A stretch of DNA of 64,000 nt from Shimia sediminis. Its GTDB lineage: Bacteria > Pseudomonadota > Alphaproteobacteria > Rhodobacterales > Rhodobacteraceae. Under the pieces are notes generated by a model. That model was not told the origin of the DNA and did not search any database. It saw only the letters and a list, made by a program, of their open reading frames with translations. Each line of letters opens with the position of its first letter. Position 1 is the first letter of the stretch. The position numbers and the translations under genes are program-made. Location of the stretch: positions 248,001 through 312,000 of the forward strand of contig NZ_RYZK01000002.1 in assembly GCF_003990645.1 (NCBI RefSeq), given 5' to 3'. Of this stretch, positions 63,291-64,000 are shown piece after piece.

Positions 63291-64000
63291 ATGCTTGCCC
63301 GAATGACCCTGTTGTTTCTGTCGCTTGTGTTGTCGACCACCGCAGCGCTTGCTGAAAAACGTTTCGCCCTGATTATCGGCAATTCCGCGTATGACACCGC
63401 GGGCGTCCTGCCGAATGCCGACAACGACGCGGTGCTGATGGAGCAATCCTTCCGTGCCATGGGGTTCGAGACCGAGATACTGATTGATGCCGGCGAAGAC
63501 GAGCTTGGCGCGGCGCTGGACAAGCTGGCAACTCAGCATGACGACACCGACGTGGTTGCGCTCTACTTTGCCGGACACGGGCTGCAAAAAGATGGTATCA
63601 ACTACCTCGTGCCCACCGACGCCGTGCTGCAATCCGAGGCCTCGATCGAACGCGAAACCATTTCGCTCAATACTATTATCGACATCCTGAAACCGGTCCC
63701 GATCAGCCTGATCTTTCTGGATGCCTGTCGCAATAACCCCTGGGCAGAACGCATGATCAAACGCTCGATGAGCGCCAGCCGTAGCGTGTCGGTGAAACGC
63801 GGCTTCGCCGTGGTGCGCCCCGAAGGCGACATGATGATCACCTATGCCACACTGCCAAACTCGGTGGCCTCGGACGGGGCTGGCAGCAATTCGCCCTTTG
63901 CCCGCGCCCTGGCCCGCCACATCAAAACACCCAATACCGAGGTTTCGGTGTTGATGAAGCGCGTCACCAAGGATGTGTTGGAAGAGACCTATGGCGAACA
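63291..64000 (+). CDS. Secreted caspase-like (peptidase C14) protein, 5' part
   Basis: The frame runs off the window, so only the first 236 codons are visible. A signal peptide (MLARMTLLFLSLVLSTTAALA) precedes a caspase domain. The catalytic pair is H96 in YFAGHGLQ and C146 in FLDACRNNP. GAGGAC lies before ATG 63291. Bacterial proteins of this type (Peptidase_C14/metacaspase-like) often carry repeats or binding domains after the protease; that part lies outside. It would act in the periplasm. Role unknown. Confidence 0.88.
   Translation, partial: MLARMTLLFLSLVLSTTAALAEKRFALIIGNSAYDTAGVLPNADNDAVLMEQSFRAMGFETEILIDAGEDELGAALDKLATQHDDTDVVALYFAGHGLQKDGINYLVPTDAVLQSEASIERETISLNTIIDILKPVPISLIFLDACRNNPWAERMIKRSMSASRSVSVKRGFAVVRPEGDMMITYATLPNSVASDGAGSNSPFARALARHIKTPNTEVSVLMKRVTKDVLEETYGE

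Overview
The window is about 64 kb of a GC-rich chromosome, most likely from a marine Roseobacter-group alphaproteobacterium (Rhodobacteraceae). The reasons are the ethylmalonyl-CoA pathway genes (crotonyl-CoA carboxylase/reductase and ethylmalonyl-CoA mutase), a LuxR/LuxI pair preceded by a small protein that I remember from this group, an OpuA/ProU-type quaternary-amine transporter beside carnitine-type catabolic genes, and compact operons with ATGA or GTGA start/stop overlaps. No rRNA, tRNA, CRISPR array, phage or insertion sequence was seen. Gene density is high and coding runs on both strands.

Layout. 1-12.7 kb is housekeeping: a glutathione-transferase fragment, a ComM-type ATPase, gshB/yraN/rsmI on the minus strand, an outer-membrane lipoprotein (LppC-like), glnD-murJ, an HdeD-type membrane protein, a rhomboid-fold protein that appears to lack its catalytic residues, and trpS. 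12.9-19.6 kb holds a Tat-exported PhoX-type phosphatase with a possible Pho box, a branched-chain aminotransferase, a UspA plus secreted ClpP-like pair, and the run NfuA-like/GFA/tsaB/rimI. 19.7-26.7 kb holds a BMP-type (nucleoside-like) ABC transporter and a TauE-like exporter paired with a TIGR02186-type protein. 26.7-30.7 kb is a minus-strand quorum-sensing locus: small protein, luxR, luxI, then a RecD-like helicase and an SDR.

30.8-36.8 kb carries ccr, a PlsC-type acyltransferase, ethylmalonyl-CoA mutase and deoD. Ccr and the mutase act in sequence in acetyl-CoA assimilation and may share TGCAAA-type upstream motifs. 36.8-46.6 kb has a LysR/SHMT-like divergent pair, uvrC, a Ca2+/Na+ exchanger, an S49 peptidase with a small zinc-ribbon membrane protein, an ABC-2 exporter, an orphan CoxG-like protein and a crotonase.

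The most distinctive part is 46.7-62 kb. It begins with a 1075-residue cytoplasmic reductive-dehalogenase-like protein fused to its own flavin/2Fe-2S reductase, divergent from a LuxR-type regulator. Next comes a 54-residue lipoprotein that lies in a gap between longer genes. A carnitine or quaternary-ammonium cluster follows: carnitine-dehydrogenase-like protein, two SDRs, a BKACE (beta-keto acid cleavage) enzyme and a CntA/GbcA-like Rieske oxygenase on the minus strand. On the plus strand are a binding protein, an ATPase and a double-length permease. Two GlxA/CdhR-type AraC regulators flank the transporter. The cluster ends in an array of four palindromes with TTCGAA-type cores. The window closes with an alkaline-phosphatase-superfamily enzyme and a secreted caspase-like protein cut by the window edge.
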